NCBI RefSeq assembly: GCF_020833685.1
Contig: NZ_JACKZY010000001.1
Coordinates: forward strand, 310,001 to 374,000
DNA length: 64,000 nt
Direction of reading: 5' to 3'
Origin: Nitratireductor sp. B36
Lineage (GTDB): Bacteria; Pseudomonadota; Alphaproteobacteria; Rhizobiales; Rhizobiaceae
Shown: piece by piece, positions 1 through 8,685 of the stretch
How positions within the stretch are numbered: the stretch's first letter is position 1
Layout: the number at the start of each line of letters is the position of its first letter
Notes under the pieces: generated by a model
Told to the model about the DNA's origin: nothing
Databases searched by the model: none
What the model saw: the letters and a program-made list of their open reading frames with translations, nothing else
Position numbers and translations under genes: made by a program

Positions 1-559
1 CCACACCGGCATCCTTCAGGCGCTCCACGCGCTTGGCATGGGTCTTCCGGCTGCCCAGCGCCCCGATGTAAAAACACTCAGCGTCAAAAGCTGCCTTCAA
101 GGCAGGGTCATCGATCTTCGGATCATGGGTCAGGGCTGCCAGCGCCGTATAGGCATCGAGCGGCTGGCGCGCCAGCGCTTCATCCGGCCATTCGGCGTGA
201 AGCGCCACGTCGGGAAAGCGCTCCGGCGAGGCGAAGGCGGTGCGCGGGTCGATGATTGTCAGATCGAAGCCGGCGATCTTCGCCATCGGCGCCAGCGCCT
301 GGCTGATATGCACCGCCCCGATCACCACGAGACGCGGTGCGGGCAGATGCACGTTGAGGAAAAAATGCCGCCCGTCGACCTCCACCACACCGGATTTTCC
401 GGAGCGAAAGGCACGCGCCACAGCCTCCCCCAGAACTCCTGCCACCGTGTCGCCCTCGCCGATCACACGGTCGCGTCCGTCGCCCAGATCCGTCAGCAGG
501 ATCGCAGCCTTGCGGTCGCGCCGCAGCGCGTTCAGTTTTTTGAGCGAATGCGGATCCAC
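1..559 (-). CDS. XdhC family protein, Rossmann (C-terminal) half, partial
   Basis: XdhC/CoxI proteins help insert sulfurated molybdenum cofactor into xanthine-dehydrogenase/CO-dehydrogenase-type enzymes. The translation from GTG at 559 begins VDPHSLKKLNALRRDRKAA and carries the XdhC C-terminal NAD-binding-like domain: a beta-alpha start RLVVIGAVHISQALAPMAK, then DLTIIDPRTAFASPERFP, LTHDPKIDDPAL and YIGALGSRKTHAKR, all typical of the family. The gene runs off the left window edge, so its 3' end is missing. The GTG overlaps the stop of the upstream XdhC N-terminal gene in TAGTG, implying translational coupling. In many bacteria one protein carries both halves; here they are separate genes. Target enzyme genes are not in the window. 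Confidence 0.85.
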   Translation of the reverse strand, partial: MDPHSLKKLNALRRDRKAAILLTDLGDGRDRVIGEGDTVAGVLGEAVARAFRSGKSGVVEVDGRHFFLNVHLPAPRLVVIGAVHISQALAPMAKIAGFDLTIIDPRTAFASPERFPDVALHAEWPDEALARQPLDAYTALAALTHDPKIDDPALKAAFDAECFYIGALGSRKTHAKRVERLKDAGV

Positions 560-897
560 TAGCCAAGCCTCTCCACATAAACCCGGATGCGCCCGCCGCA
601 GGAGAGCCCCACCTCCCAGGCGGTCTCGTCGGCCACACCGAATTCCAGCATGCGCGGCTTGCCCTCAGCGAGCACGTCAGCGGCCTCGGCCACCACCGCG
701 CCCTCGACACAGCCACCCGACACGGATCCTTCGAAATTGCCGTCCATGTCGATCACCAGATGGCTTCCCACAGGCCGGGGTGCAGAGCCCCAGGTTTCGA
801 CCACGGTGGCAATCGCCACATCGCGGCCGGCATTCATCCATTCCTCCGCGATCATCAGCGGATCGCGCGCATGGTCCTTATGCACAAGATCAGACAT
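559..897 (-). CDS. XdhC/CoxI family protein, N-terminal half
   Basis: A 112-residue protein corresponding to the N-terminal XdhC_CoxI domain. It shows the family motifs GSAPRPVGSHLVI (about residues 37-49), SGGCVEGAVV with a conserved Cys63, and GLSCGGRIRVYVE with Cys100. The cysteines are candidates for handling sulfur or molybdenum cofactor. It starts with ATG at 897, overlapping the last codons of the CoxE-like gene by 8 bases, and its TAG stop overlaps the GTG of the C-terminal XdhC gene. Gene order moxR-VWA-xdhC(N)-xdhC(C) matches accessory clusters next to cox/xdh-type molybdenum hydroxylases. Function is a family assignment. Confidence 0.85.
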   Translation of the reverse strand: MSDLVHKDHARDPLMIAEEWMNAGRDVAIATVVETWGSAPRPVGSHLVIDMDGNFEGSVSGGCVEGAVVAEAADVLAEGKPRMLEFGVADETAWEVGLSCGGRIRVYVERLG

Positions 898-2152
898 TGG
901 CGTTTCTCCCGCCTTTCATATGGGCACGCTGGAAGTGCCGTGCCAAGTCCCCGCCGCTCGCCGGTGCCGTCAGCGCGGCCACCAGATCGCCAAGCGCATC
1001 GAGCGAGTGTACGGGGCGTAATTCATCCACATGCGGCAGCATGGCGCGCATGCCCCGTGCGCGCGGCTCGAACCCCTCGAAACCCAGCAGCGGGTTCAAC
1101 CAGATCAGTCGCCGGCATGATTTCGAAAGCCGCTCCATCTCGCGTGACAGAACCTCGATATGGTCGCGCTCCAGCCCGTCGGTGATCAAAAGCACGATGG
1201 CGCCCTGCCCCAGAACCCGGCGCGACCACAGCCGGTTGAAATCGCCCAGCACCGTGCCGATCCGCGTGCCGCCCGACCAGTCGCGCACGGTCCCCGAAGC
1301 CTCGTCCATCGCCTCATCGGGATCGCGACGGCTGAGCGCACGCGTGATGTTGGTCAGCCGCGTGCCGAAGGTGAAACTGTGAACGCGCCGGCGCTTCTCC
1401 GTCAGCGCGTGGAGAAAATGCAGGAAAATGCGCGAATACTGGCTCATCGAGCCCGAAATATCGACCAACGCCACCAGCGGCGGCGCGATTTCTCTTGGCG
1501 AACGGAATCTTGGCAGGATCAGGTCACCGCCCGTGCGCAGGCTCGACCGCAGCATGGCATGGGGATCGATCCGCACACCATGGGGATCCGGTCTGAAGCG
1601 GCGCGTCGCGATCTTGTCGAACGGCAATGTGAGATCACGCATGGCAAGGCGCGCCTCGGCCAGTTCAGCCGCCGACATCTGCGCAAAATCCTTGCCACGC
1701 AGCACCTCCATTGCCGTGAAGGAAAGGCGCGCATCGAGCTCGAATTCCGGGCGTTTCTTGATGATCGCGCGCCGTTCCTCATCGAGCGCATCTTCGGCAC
1801 GGCGGTCGCCGGCGCGCTTCTTCTCGCGCAGCACTTCCGCCTCCTCGCCATCCTCGCCGCCGTCCGCATCGTCGCGATCCTCGCGCCGCGCCCAGTAAAG
1901 TCGGAACACCGCGTCGAACACCGCATGGTCCTCGCGCCGCGAGATCATGGTCGAATGCAGGGTCCAGTAAAAATCCTGTCGGTTCTCGATTCCGACCGAA
2001 AGCACCGCGCGCACCGCATCCATCACCGCCGCAGGCCCGATCCTGAGGCCGGCGCGGCGCAGCATGCGGGCAAAGCCGACAATGCGGTTTGCCAGCCGCG
2101 CGCCCTCCTGCTCAACCGAAGCCGATTTCTGCATTACCGGGGCGGCGGCCAT
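890..2152 (-). CDS. VWA domain-containing CoxE-like protein
   Basis: A 420-residue CoxE-type protein. CoxE works with a MoxR/CoxD AAA+ ATPase as a chaperone pair that matures the active site of CO dehydrogenase-like molybdenum enzymes. The N-terminal half is helical and acidic around residues 90-130 (EDRDDADGGEDGEE). A von Willebrand A domain follows with an intact MIDAS metal site: DISGS at 231-235, the Thr in GGTRIG near 296, and LLITDG near 318. Its start ATG directly follows the TGA of the MoxR gene (TGAATG), so the two are translationally coupled. The 3' end overlaps the XdhC N-half gene by 8 bases. Confidence 0.88.
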   Translation of the reverse strand: MAAAPVMQKSASVEQEGARLANRIVGFARMLRRAGLRIGPAAVMDAVRAVLSVGIENRQDFYWTLHSTMISRREDHAVFDAVFRLYWARREDRDDADGGEDGEEAEVLREKKRAGDRRAEDALDEERRAIIKKRPEFELDARLSFTAMEVLRGKDFAQMSAAELAEARLAMRDLTLPFDKIATRRFRPDPHGVRIDPHAMLRSSLRTGGDLILPRFRSPREIAPPLVALVDISGSMSQYSRIFLHFLHALTEKRRRVHSFTFGTRLTNITRALSRRDPDEAMDEASGTVRDWSGGTRIGTVLGDFNRLWSRRVLGQGAIVLLITDGLERDHIEVLSREMERLSKSCRRLIWLNPLLGFEGFEPRARGMRAMLPHVDELRPVHSLDALGDLVAALTAPASGGDLARHFQRAHMKGGRNANV

Positions 2153-3067
2153 TCAGCCGACCCTCACCTCTTCCAGAACCTGCACGCCCTCGCCCTCTTC
2201 CATCCGCGCGATGTCGTCCTGGTATTTCAGGAGAACGCCCATCGTGTCAGACACGCTTTCGGCGTCCAGCGCCTCCTTGCCAAGTGCCGTCAGCGCCGTC
2301 GCCCAGTCGATGGTTTCGGCAACACCAGGCGCCTTGAAGAGATCGAGCTCCCGCAGTTTCTGCACGAACACCACGATTTGTTTTGCCAGCGTCGCATTGG
2401 CGTTCGGCACCTTCTTGGCCAAGATGTCGAGCTCGCGCTGCGCGTCGGGATAATCGACCCAGTGATAGAGGCAGCGCCGTTTCAGCGCGTCGTGAATCTC
2501 GCGTGTGCGGTTTGTGGTGATGACGACAATCGGCGGTTCGGCAGCCTTGATCGTGCCCAGTTCCGGCACGCTCACCTGAAAGTCGGACAACACTTCCAGC
2601 AGATAGGCCTCGAAGGCTTCGTCAGCCCGATCCAGCTCGTCGATCAGAAAGATCGGAGGCCCATCCACACCGCTTTCCAGCGCCTCCAGCACCGGGCGGC
2701 GGATAAGATACTTTTCGGAGAAAACACCGCTTTCCATTTCCGCGCGGTCATGAACGCCTGCCGCTTCGGCCATGCGGATCTCAATCATCTGGGCGGCGTA
2801 GTTCCACTCATAGACGGCAGAAGAGACATCGAGCCCTTCATAACATTGCAGCCGGATGAGTTTTCGCCCGAGCCGGTCAGCCAGCACCTTGGCGATCTCG
2901 GTCTTGCCCACACCCGCCTCGCCTTCCAGAAACAGCGGCCGCTGCATCGTCAGGCTGAGATAGAGCACCGTGGCAAGTGAGCGGTCAGCCACATAGCCAC
3001 CCTCGGTCAGCAGCTCCAGTGTTTCATCGATCGATTGCGGCAGGCCGCGTGTGCTCGGTTGGGCCAT
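2153..3067 (-). CDS. MoxR-family AAA+ ATPase (CoxD-like)
   Basis: A MoxR-type ATPase of about 304 residues that probably remodels a molybdenum enzyme with its VWA partner encoded just downstream. Visible motifs are Walker A GEAGVGKTE (about 49-57), Walker B PIFLIDELDRADEA (about 138-150), sensor VVITTNRTREIHDALKRRC and an arginine-finger region after it. The start is placed at ATG 3067 in an ATGATG doublet; a GGGGGA ribosome binding site lies directly upstream, so 3070 is the alternative. A TTG at 3097 would extend the protein by ten residues and lies upstream of that site, so it was not chosen. Confidence 0.88.
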   Translation of the reverse strand: MAQPSTRGLPQSIDETLELLTEGGYVADRSLATVLYLSLTMQRPLFLEGEAGVGKTEIAKVLADRLGRKLIRLQCYEGLDVSSAVYEWNYAAQMIEIRMAEAAGVHDRAEMESGVFSEKYLIRRPVLEALESGVDGPPIFLIDELDRADEAFEAYLLEVLSDFQVSVPELGTIKAAEPPIVVITTNRTREIHDALKRRCLYHWVDYPDAQRELDILAKKVPNANATLAKQIVVFVQKLRELDLFKAPGVAETIDWATALTALGKEALDAESVSDTMGVLLKYQDDIARMEEGEGVQVLEEVRVG

Positions 3068-3099
3068 CATTCCCCCAGTTTTCGCGAAAGCGTGCAAGG

Positions 3100-3594
3100 T
3101 TACAACACCCGATAACCCCGTTCATGGTAGAGGAGCGGGCTCGATTTGTCGCCGATACTGAGGCCTGCGACTTGGCCGAAATAAACCCGATGCGTGCCAA
3201 GCTCCACCGTCTTCACCACGTGGCAGTCGAACACCGCCAGAGCATCTGAAAGCGTGGGAGCGCCGGTGGCAATGGTTTCCCAACGGGCCAGCGCAAAACG
3301 CTCTTCGGGCGAAAGTCCGGTCAGCCCCGAGAATGCGTTCGAGAGCTCCTGATGATCCGCTGCCAGCGTGTTGAGCGCAAAAACGCCGTTCTTCACGAAA
3401 CTGTCATTGTTGGGGTTTTCGCGGTTGAGGCACACCAGCACCGTGGGTGGATTGTCCGAAACCGAACAGGCCGCGATGGCTGTGACGCCGCGCTTGCCTG
3501 CCGGCCCATCCGTGGTGACCACATGAACGGCACCGGCAAAACGGGCCATGGCATCGCGATAGTGGCGCGGTTCGATCTCGTTGGTCTTCAGCAC
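3100..3594 (-). CDS. flavin reductase family protein
   Basis: A protein of about 164 residues with the flavin-reductase-like FMN-binding fold. Typical segments are DAMARFAGAVHVVTTDGP near the N terminus, GVTAIAACSVSDNPPTVLVCLNR, NDSFVKNGVFALNTLA and the C-terminal PLLYHERGYR. Such proteins reduce FMN or FAD with NAD(P)H and supply a partner monooxygenase. GTG at 3594 is the preferred start because AAGAG lies six bases upstream; a TTG two codons earlier has no spacing to that site. It lies just upstream of the MoxR gene on the same strand, possibly in one transcript, though its role with the XdhC/CoxE set is unclear. The substrate partner is not visible. Confidence 0.8.
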   Translation of the reverse strand: MLKTNEIEPRHYRDAMARFAGAVHVVTTDGPAGKRGVTAIAACSVSDNPPTVLVCLNRENPNNDSFVKNGVFALNTLAADHQELSNAFSGLTGLSPEERFALARWETIATGAPTLSDALAVFDCHVVKTVELGTHRVYFGQVAGLSIGDKSSPLLYHERGYRVL

Positions 3595-3844
3595 AATCAA
3601 CTCTTTTCAACTCTTGGGCGCGATATAGGATATTCCCAAGCCTTACCAAGGCATACCGAAACCCGACAGTGCAAAATCAGAAAAAGCGGTACGCCAACCC
3701 AACACGCCAAGCAGACGCATATTGCCGCAAGTGCTTTATGGCACAGTTATTTACCAGTTCAGCAGCTTTGCGGTTAATGTCTGGTGCCGACGGGCTGATT
3801 CCCATGCTACTGCGTGACCGTTAAACGGGTAACTGAACCACGAT

Positions 3845-4903
3845 ATGCGTTGCTTGGTCTTTTTCATCTTTTGCAGCTTCGCTGCCATCAGCCAGCCTGC
3901 CGCTCATGCGCAGGAGCCGGTTGTCGGGCTGGCCGCACCTTTGACCGAGAACTTCGAGCTGCTTGGGCAGCAGCTGCGCGATGGAGCACGCGTGGCGGCT
4001 CAATCGATGGGTGCGCGGATTGTCGAGGCCGATACGCAGTGCAGCACCGAAGGTGGGGAGGCCGCCGCCCGCTCACTCATCGATCAGAACGTATCGGTGG
4101 TGGTGGGCTTTCTGTGCACAGACGCCATCGACGCAGCGCTCCCTCTCTTCGCGAAAGCGGAGATTCCAGTCATCACGCCCGGGGTGCGCACTGCAACCCT
4201 GACCGATCAGCGTGAACGTACCGGCTGGCCCGTTTTTCGTACTGCGCCGCGCGCTGATGCGGAGCGCGATGCGGTCGCCCGGCTTCTCCTGCCCCGCTGG
4301 CGCGATGCCTTTTTCGCCATCGTGGACGATGGAACCATCTACGGGCGCGAACTGGCGGAGAACCTCCGCGCGTCTGCCGAGCTGCAGGAACTCAAGCCCG
4401 TCTTCATCGACACGTTCCGCCCGCAACTCGACAATCAGATTGCACTGGCCGGGCGCCTGAAACGCTCGGGCGCAACCCACGTATTCGTGGGCGGCGATCG
4501 CAGTGACATTGCCATTCTCGCGCGCGACGCGGCAGGCATGGATTACCAGCTCGTTATCGCTGGTGGCGAAGCGTTGCGCGCAGAAGAAAGCACCATACCT
4601 CTTGCCGACGGAACACTGATGGTCGGCCTGCCGCGTTGGGCCGACATCGCCACTGAGAGCGCCAAAAGCGCGCTGGGTGACGCCGGCATTGTGCCCGACG
4701 GTTACGTTCTACCTGCCTTCGCAGCCACCGAACTTGCCATTTCCGCGTTGCGTGCGGGGTCCGGCGCCATCGCGACGACACTCCAATCCGGCACATTTCA
4801 AACAGCGCTCGGCCCATATTCCTTCGATGAGAAAGGTGATCTCGAACAGCCCTTGTACCAGCTGTTCCGCTTCGACGGGCAGGCCTTCAAGGCGGTTGAA
4901 TGA
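3845..4903 (+). CDS. periplasmic ligand-binding protein (branched-chain amino acid type)
   Basis: A 352-residue protein with a clear signal peptide (MRCLVFFIFCSFAA..., likely cleaved after AHA at about residue 22) and a type I periplasmic binding fold (Peripla_BP_6/LivK-like). Landmarks are VGLAAPLTENFELLGQQLRDG at the N terminus, VVVGFLCTDAIDAALPLF, IPVITPGVRTATLTD, FAIVDDGTIYGRELAENLR and THVFVGGDRSD. No permease or ATPase gene is adjacent, so it is an orphan binding protein or sensor component. Its TGA overlaps the ATG of the downstream P1 peptidase (ATGA), implying coupled translation and possibly a shared substrate. The ligand cannot be told from sequence. Confidence 0.8.
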   Translation: MRCLVFFIFCSFAAISQPAAHAQEPVVGLAAPLTENFELLGQQLRDGARVAAQSMGARIVEADTQCSTEGGEAAARSLIDQNVSVVVGFLCTDAIDAALPLFAKAEIPVITPGVRTATLTDQRERTGWPVFRTAPRADAERDAVARLLLPRWRDAFFAIVDDGTIYGRELAENLRASAELQELKPVFIDTFRPQLDNQIALAGRLKRSGATHVFVGGDRSDIAILARDAAGMDYQLVIAGGEALRAEESTIPLADGTLMVGLPRWADIATESAKSALGDAGIVPDGYVLPAFAATELAISALRAGSGAIATTLQSGTFQTALGPYSFDEKGDLEQPLYQLFRFDGQAFKAVE

Positions 4904-5916
4904 TGTGGCGCAAGGGACCGCGGAACCTGATTACGGATGTCGCAGGACTCACGGTCGGCAATCACACCGACCAGCGCGTGAGGTCAGGGGTCACAGCAAT
5001 TCTGTGCGAAACGCCGGCGACCGCCGGTGTGCAGGTTCTCGGCGGAGCGCCGGGCACCCGTGAAACCGACGCGCTGGAGCCACACAATCTGGTCGACGGG
5101 GTCGATGCCATCACGCTGTCAGGCGGCTCCGCTTTCGGCATTGATGCGGCAGCCGGCGTTCAGGCGGCGCTGCGTGAAATGGGCCGAGGTTTCGAAATTC
5201 TGGGCTTTCGCGTGCCCATAGTGCCCGGCGCCATCCTGTTCGATCTTCCCAATGGCGGCAACAAGGACTGGGGGCGCTTTTCCCCCTATCGGGATTTCGG
5301 CTTTTCCGCCGCCATGTCCGCATCGCAGGACTTCGAGATCGGCACGGCAGGTGCCGGCACAGGCGCCACCACGGCTACGCTGAAGGGCGGGCTCGGCTCG
5401 GCATCCACCGTGCTTGAATACGGCATCACCGTCGGTGCGCTCGTTGCGGTGAATGCGGTTGGTTCGGTCACTGTCGGCAACACACGGCATTTCTGGGCCG
5501 CCCCTTTTGAGATCGGCGACGAGTTTGGCGGCCTCGGTCTGCCTCACCCAATGCCGCCGAATGCTTCCAGCGTCACCACAAAAATGCGCACGGCCGCGCG
5601 CGGCAACACCACGATTGCCATCATTGCCACCGATGCAAAGCTCGACAAACCGGCTGCAAAGCGTCTTGCCATCGCCGCTCACAACGGTTTCGCGCGCGCC
5701 ATCTGGCCGGCGCACACGCCGGTCGATGGCGATCTGGTCTTCGCGTTGTCGACCGGCCGCAACGAAACGCCGCTTGATCTCGAAGCAGTGATCGATCTCA
5801 ACGCCGCCGCCGCCGCAACCATGGCCCGCGCCATTGCCCGGGGGGTGTTTGCCGCCAAACCGGCTGAAGGTGATATATTTCCCACTTGGGCGAACACATC
5901 TGTCATAGGGCAGTGA
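4900..5916 (+). CDS. P1 family peptidase (DmpA/S58-type aminopeptidase)
   Basis: A 338-residue member of the DmpA/BapA family: N-terminal-nucleophile aminopeptidases that self-cleave into two chains and release N-terminal residues, sometimes D- or beta-amino acids. The family opening ITDVAGLTVGNHTD, the SGGSAFGIDAAAGV block (about 74-87), GALVAVNAVGSV and the nucleophile region GNTTIAIIATDA (about 235-246, Thr237 or Thr238 as likely catalytic residue) are present. There is no signal peptide, so it should be cytoplasmic. ATG at 4900 overlaps the stop of the binding-protein gene; ATG at 4903 is equally possible. Substrate unknown. Confidence 0.85.
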   Translation: MMWRKGPRNLITDVAGLTVGNHTDQRVRSGVTAILCETPATAGVQVLGGAPGTRETDALEPHNLVDGVDAITLSGGSAFGIDAAAGVQAALREMGRGFEILGFRVPIVPGAILFDLPNGGNKDWGRFSPYRDFGFSAAMSASQDFEIGTAGAGTGATTATLKGGLGSASTVLEYGITVGALVAVNAVGSVTVGNTRHFWAAPFEIGDEFGGLGLPHPMPPNASSVTTKMRTAARGNTTIAIIATDAKLDKPAAKRLAIAAHNGFARAIWPAHTPVDGDLVFALSTGRNETPLDLEAVIDLNAAAAATMARAIARGVFAAKPAEGDIFPTWANTSVIGQ

Positions 5917-5946
5917 GACGAGCATTCAGCCGAAAGGAATGTCATC

Positions 5947-6672
5947 ATGAAACAGTTTCTCATGGCACTGTGCGCCGCCGCACTTCTCGCCGCTTCGCCC
6001 GCGGCTCATGCAGGAGACACGCCCTCGGTCGAGGTTCTCGGCTTTTCAGCCGACGGTTCCACATTCGCCTTTGAGGAATTCGGTGTGCAGGACGGGTCCG
6101 GCTTTGCTTACGCCAATCGCTATTACATCAATACCGCCAATGACAGTTTCCTGCCCGGCACGCCCATCCGTGTGACCCTTGAGCAGGACGGGGCCAGTAT
6201 TTCCGAGGCACGCGCTGAAGCCAGAACACAGTCTCAATCTGTCATTGCAGACAGCGAGCTTGCAGAAAATCTCGGTTTTACCGCCGGCTGGAACGCTGTG
6301 ACGGAACAGTCAGCTGATCCCTTCCGCATGGCTGTCAATCCCCGCCCGGTCTTTCCCGCGATCGACAGTCCCCTCGAATTCCGCCTGACTGAACTTCCCA
6401 TGCCGGACGGTGCGGAGTGCTATGGATTCGGCGAGCCAGCCGGCTTTCGCCTCACACGTATTGCCACACAGGCCGGGGCGGAAACCGTTCTTGTGCATGA
6501 AGACAGCGCGATTCCGCAGAGCCGCGGCTGCCCTCTCGGCTATAGGATCAGCGGCATCCAGACTTTCTATCCGCAGGGTGGCACACCGGTCTTCGCGGTG
6601 ATCATTGCCGTGCGCAAAGTGGGCTTTGAAGGGCCCGACCATCGATTCATCGCCGTTACCGGTCGGCTTTGA
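5947..6672 (+). CDS. DUF2259 secreted protein
   Basis: A 241-residue exported protein of unknown role. The signal peptide is MKQFLMALCAAALLAASPAAHA, cleaved at about residue 22. The mature part begins with SVEVLGFSADGSTFAFEEFGVQDGSG, characteristic of DUF2259, and contains FYPQGGTPVFAVIIAVRKVGFEGPDHRFIAVTGRL at the end in two shorter recognisable blocks. Two cysteines (in AECYGF and SRGCPL) could form a disulfide. AGCCGAAAGGAATGTC precedes the ATG with AAGGA as ribosome binding site. It sits 30 bases after the P1 peptidase gene and its stop overlaps a TTG start of the next membrane protein. Confidence 0.75.
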   Translation: MKQFLMALCAAALLAASPAAHAGDTPSVEVLGFSADGSTFAFEEFGVQDGSGFAYANRYYINTANDSFLPGTPIRVTLEQDGASISEARAEARTQSQSVIADSELAENLGFTAGWNAVTEQSADPFRMAVNPRPVFPAIDSPLEFRLTELPMPDGAECYGFGEPAGFRLTRIATQAGAETVLVHEDSAIPQSRGCPLGYRISGIQTFYPQGGTPVFAVIIAVRKVGFEGPDHRFIAVTGRL

Positions 6673-7208
6673 ACGTTGATGTCGGACGGCGGCAGAGACG
6701 TGGTTTTTTCGTGAGGCGTTGTTTTGCCAGCCTGCGGCAGGCGCTGCCATCGCTCACACAGGCGTTGACAGGCGCGCTCTTTTGGGGCGCGCTCATGGGC
6801 CTCAACATGCTCGTTTTTCTGTGGGCGCGCGGATGGCAGACACTGCCGCAAGTGCTGGTGCTGGCATCGATCTTTGCGCTGGGTGGGGCACTGGCCTTTC
6901 CCGTCGGGCACACACTTCAGGCGCTTGTTGCGCGCAGGTCCGGGCCCGAGACGCGCTTTGCTGCAGCCTTTGTTTGCTTCGCTCTCGCCACCATCGGCAT
7001 CACGGCCGCGCTCTATGCACTGCAGTATCGTGCATATTACGCTCAGTGGCACGGCGATCCCCTGTCAGTCCGGTGGATTCTGCATTTCATTTTCACCACG
7101 GCGGGTGCAGTCTATCAATTCGCCGTCATAGGGCTCCGGGCCTATTTTCCCTGGGGATTGGCCGCGCTTTTCGCCCTCTCCTGCATCTATGCCTCCAGGC
7201 CGCGTTGA
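6669..7208 (+). CDS. hypothetical membrane protein upstream of purB
   Basis: A protein of up to 179 residues with a basic N terminus (NVDVGRRQRRGFFVRRC) and about four hydrophobic segments: residues 33-51 (TGALFWGALMGLNMLVFLW), 58-80, 97-117 and 158-175. I do not recognise a named family. The start used is TTG at 6669, overlapping the TGA of the DUF2259 gene; GTG at 6711 within the basic stretch is an alternative. It ends 61 bases before purB and probably belongs to the same transcript. Function unknown. Confidence 0.6.
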   Translation: MNVDVGRRQRRGFFVRRCFASLRQALPSLTQALTGALFWGALMGLNMLVFLWARGWQTLPQVLVLASIFALGGALAFPVGHTLQALVARRSGPETRFAAAFVCFALATIGITAALYALQYRAYYAQWHGDPLSVRWILHFIFTTAGAVYQFAVIGLRAYFPWGLAALFALSCIYASRPR

Positions 7209-7269
7209 GGAAAACGTCAAGCTCTGCTAGTCAGGCGCCGACCCCACTTTCATGGAAGGCAAGGCACGC

Positions 7270-8577
7270 ATGATCCCGCGCTATTCGCGGCCGGAAATGG
7301 CTGCAATCTGGTCGCCCGAGACCAAGTTCCGCATCTGGTTCGAAATCGAGGCTCACGCCGCAGACGCGATGGCCGAGCTCGGCATCGTGCCGAAGGAAGC
7401 CGCTAAAACCATCTGGGACAAGGCCGGCAACGCCACGTTCGATATCGACCGCATCGACGAGATCGAGCGCGAAACGAAGCACGACGTCATCGCCTTCCTG
7501 ACGCACCTGGCAGAGATCGTCGGGCCCGAGGCCCGCTTCGTCCACCAGGGCATGACCTCCTCCGACGTGCTCGACACCTGCCTCAGCGTCCAGCTCGTGC
7601 GCGCCACCGACATCCTGCTCGACGATCTCGAGAAGCTTCTCGCGGCGTTGAAGAAACGTGCCTTCGAGCACAAGGACACGGTCACCATCGGTCGCAGCCA
7701 CGGCATCCATGCAGAGCCGACCACCTTCGGTGTCAAGCTGGCGCAGGCCTATGCCGAGTTCGAGCGCTGCCGTACCCGCCTCGTCTATGCGCGTGAGGAA
7801 ATCGCCACCTGCGCCATTTCCGGCGCCGTCGGCACTTTCGCCAACATCGACCCGAGCGTCGAAGCACACGTCGCGGAGAAGATGGGCCTGAAGCCGGAGC
7901 CGGTCTCCACACAGGTCATCCCGCGTGACCGCCACGCCATGTATTTTTCCACGCTCGCCGTGATCGCTTCCTCCATCGAGCGCCTCTCGGTGGAAGTGCG
8001 CCACCTGCAGCGTACCGAGGTTCTGGAAGCCGAAGAGTATTTCTCGCCGGGGCAGAAGGGCTCGTCGGCCATGCCGCACAAGCGCAACCCGGTTCTGTCG
8101 GAAAACCTCACCGGTCTTGCCCGCATGGTGCGCGCCTATGCCATGCCTGCCATGGAAAACGTGGCACTCTGGCACGAGCGCGACATCTCGCACTCCTCCG
8201 TCGAGCGCATGATCGGCCCGGATGCCACCGTCACGCTGGATTTCGCGCTCATGCGCTTGACCGGCATGATGGAAAAGCTGGTGGTCTATCCCGAGGCGAT
8301 GGACAAGAACCTCAACAAGTTCCGCGGCCTCGTCCATTCGCAGCGCGTGCTTCTGGCGCTCACCCAGGCAGGCGTGTCGCGCGAGGATGCCTACCGGCTG
8401 GTGCAGCGCAACGCCATGAAGGTCTGGGAACAGGGTGCCGATTTCCTTGAAGAGCTTCTGGGCGACAAGGATGTGCGTGCGGCTCTCTCGGAAGACGAGA
8501 TCCGCGAAAAATTCGATCTCGGCTACCACACCAAGCATGTGGACACGATCTTCGAGCGCGTGTTTGGCGAAAGCTGA
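7270..8577 (+). CDS. purB: adenylosuccinate lyase PurB
   Basis: PurB cleaves SAICAR to AICAR and adenylosuccinate to AMP, each with release of fumarate, in purine synthesis. The 435-residue protein from ATG 7270 begins MIPRYSRPEMAAIWS, the usual start in this group; an in-frame codon at 7252 was rejected. The fumarase/aspartase-superfamily signature GSSAMPHKRNP is at about 264-274, with the catalytic-serine loop. The general-acid histidine region TIGRSHGIHAEP is at about 139-150 and TSSDVLDT near 96. It ends the 3.8-8.6 kb plus-strand run and is followed by a strong terminator; the other purine genes lie 3-9 kb downstream. Confidence 0.97.
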   Translation: MIPRYSRPEMAAIWSPETKFRIWFEIEAHAADAMAELGIVPKEAAKTIWDKAGNATFDIDRIDEIERETKHDVIAFLTHLAEIVGPEARFVHQGMTSSDVLDTCLSVQLVRATDILLDDLEKLLAALKKRAFEHKDTVTIGRSHGIHAEPTTFGVKLAQAYAEFERCRTRLVYAREEIATCAISGAVGTFANIDPSVEAHVAEKMGLKPEPVSTQVIPRDRHAMYFSTLAVIASSIERLSVEVRHLQRTEVLEAEEYFSPGQKGSSAMPHKRNPVLSENLTGLARMVRAYAMPAMENVALWHERDISHSSVERMIGPDATVTLDFALMRLTGMMEKLVVYPEAMDKNLNKFRGLVHSQRVLLALTQAGVSREDAYRLVQRNAMKVWEQGADFLEELLGDKDVRAALSEDEIREKFDLGYHTKHVDTIFERVFGES

Positions 8578-8596
8578 TCTCTGCCCCTTAAATGCA

Positions 8597-8635
8597 AAAA
8601 CGCCGGCGCATCACCCGATGCGCCGGCGTTTTTTT
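8597..8635 (+). terminator. rho-independent terminator of purB
   Basis: A perfect 14-bp stem (AACGCCGGCGCATC at 8599-8612 and its complement at 8617-8630) with an ACCC loop, followed by a run of seven T. It lies 20 bases after the purB stop. Confidence 0.92.
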
Positions 8636-8685
8636 GTCTGGAGCAATTCCGGAAAACTGGGAACGCTTCATGCAGATGACGGCTT

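Noticed and set aside
1-897. Reading the two XdhC genes as one gene broken by a frameshift
   Set aside because: The stop and restart form a tidy TAGTG coupling, both halves align with domain limits, and split XdhC pairs are known in similar clusters.
1160-2980. A 606-codon plus-strand frame opposite the CoxE-like and MoxR genes
   Set aside because: Antisense to two genes with intact MIDAS and Walker motifs; no domain recognised.
7231-8538. A 435-codon minus-strand frame opposite purB
   Set aside because: Antisense to purB; composition rich in His/Asp/Gly typical of mirror frames.
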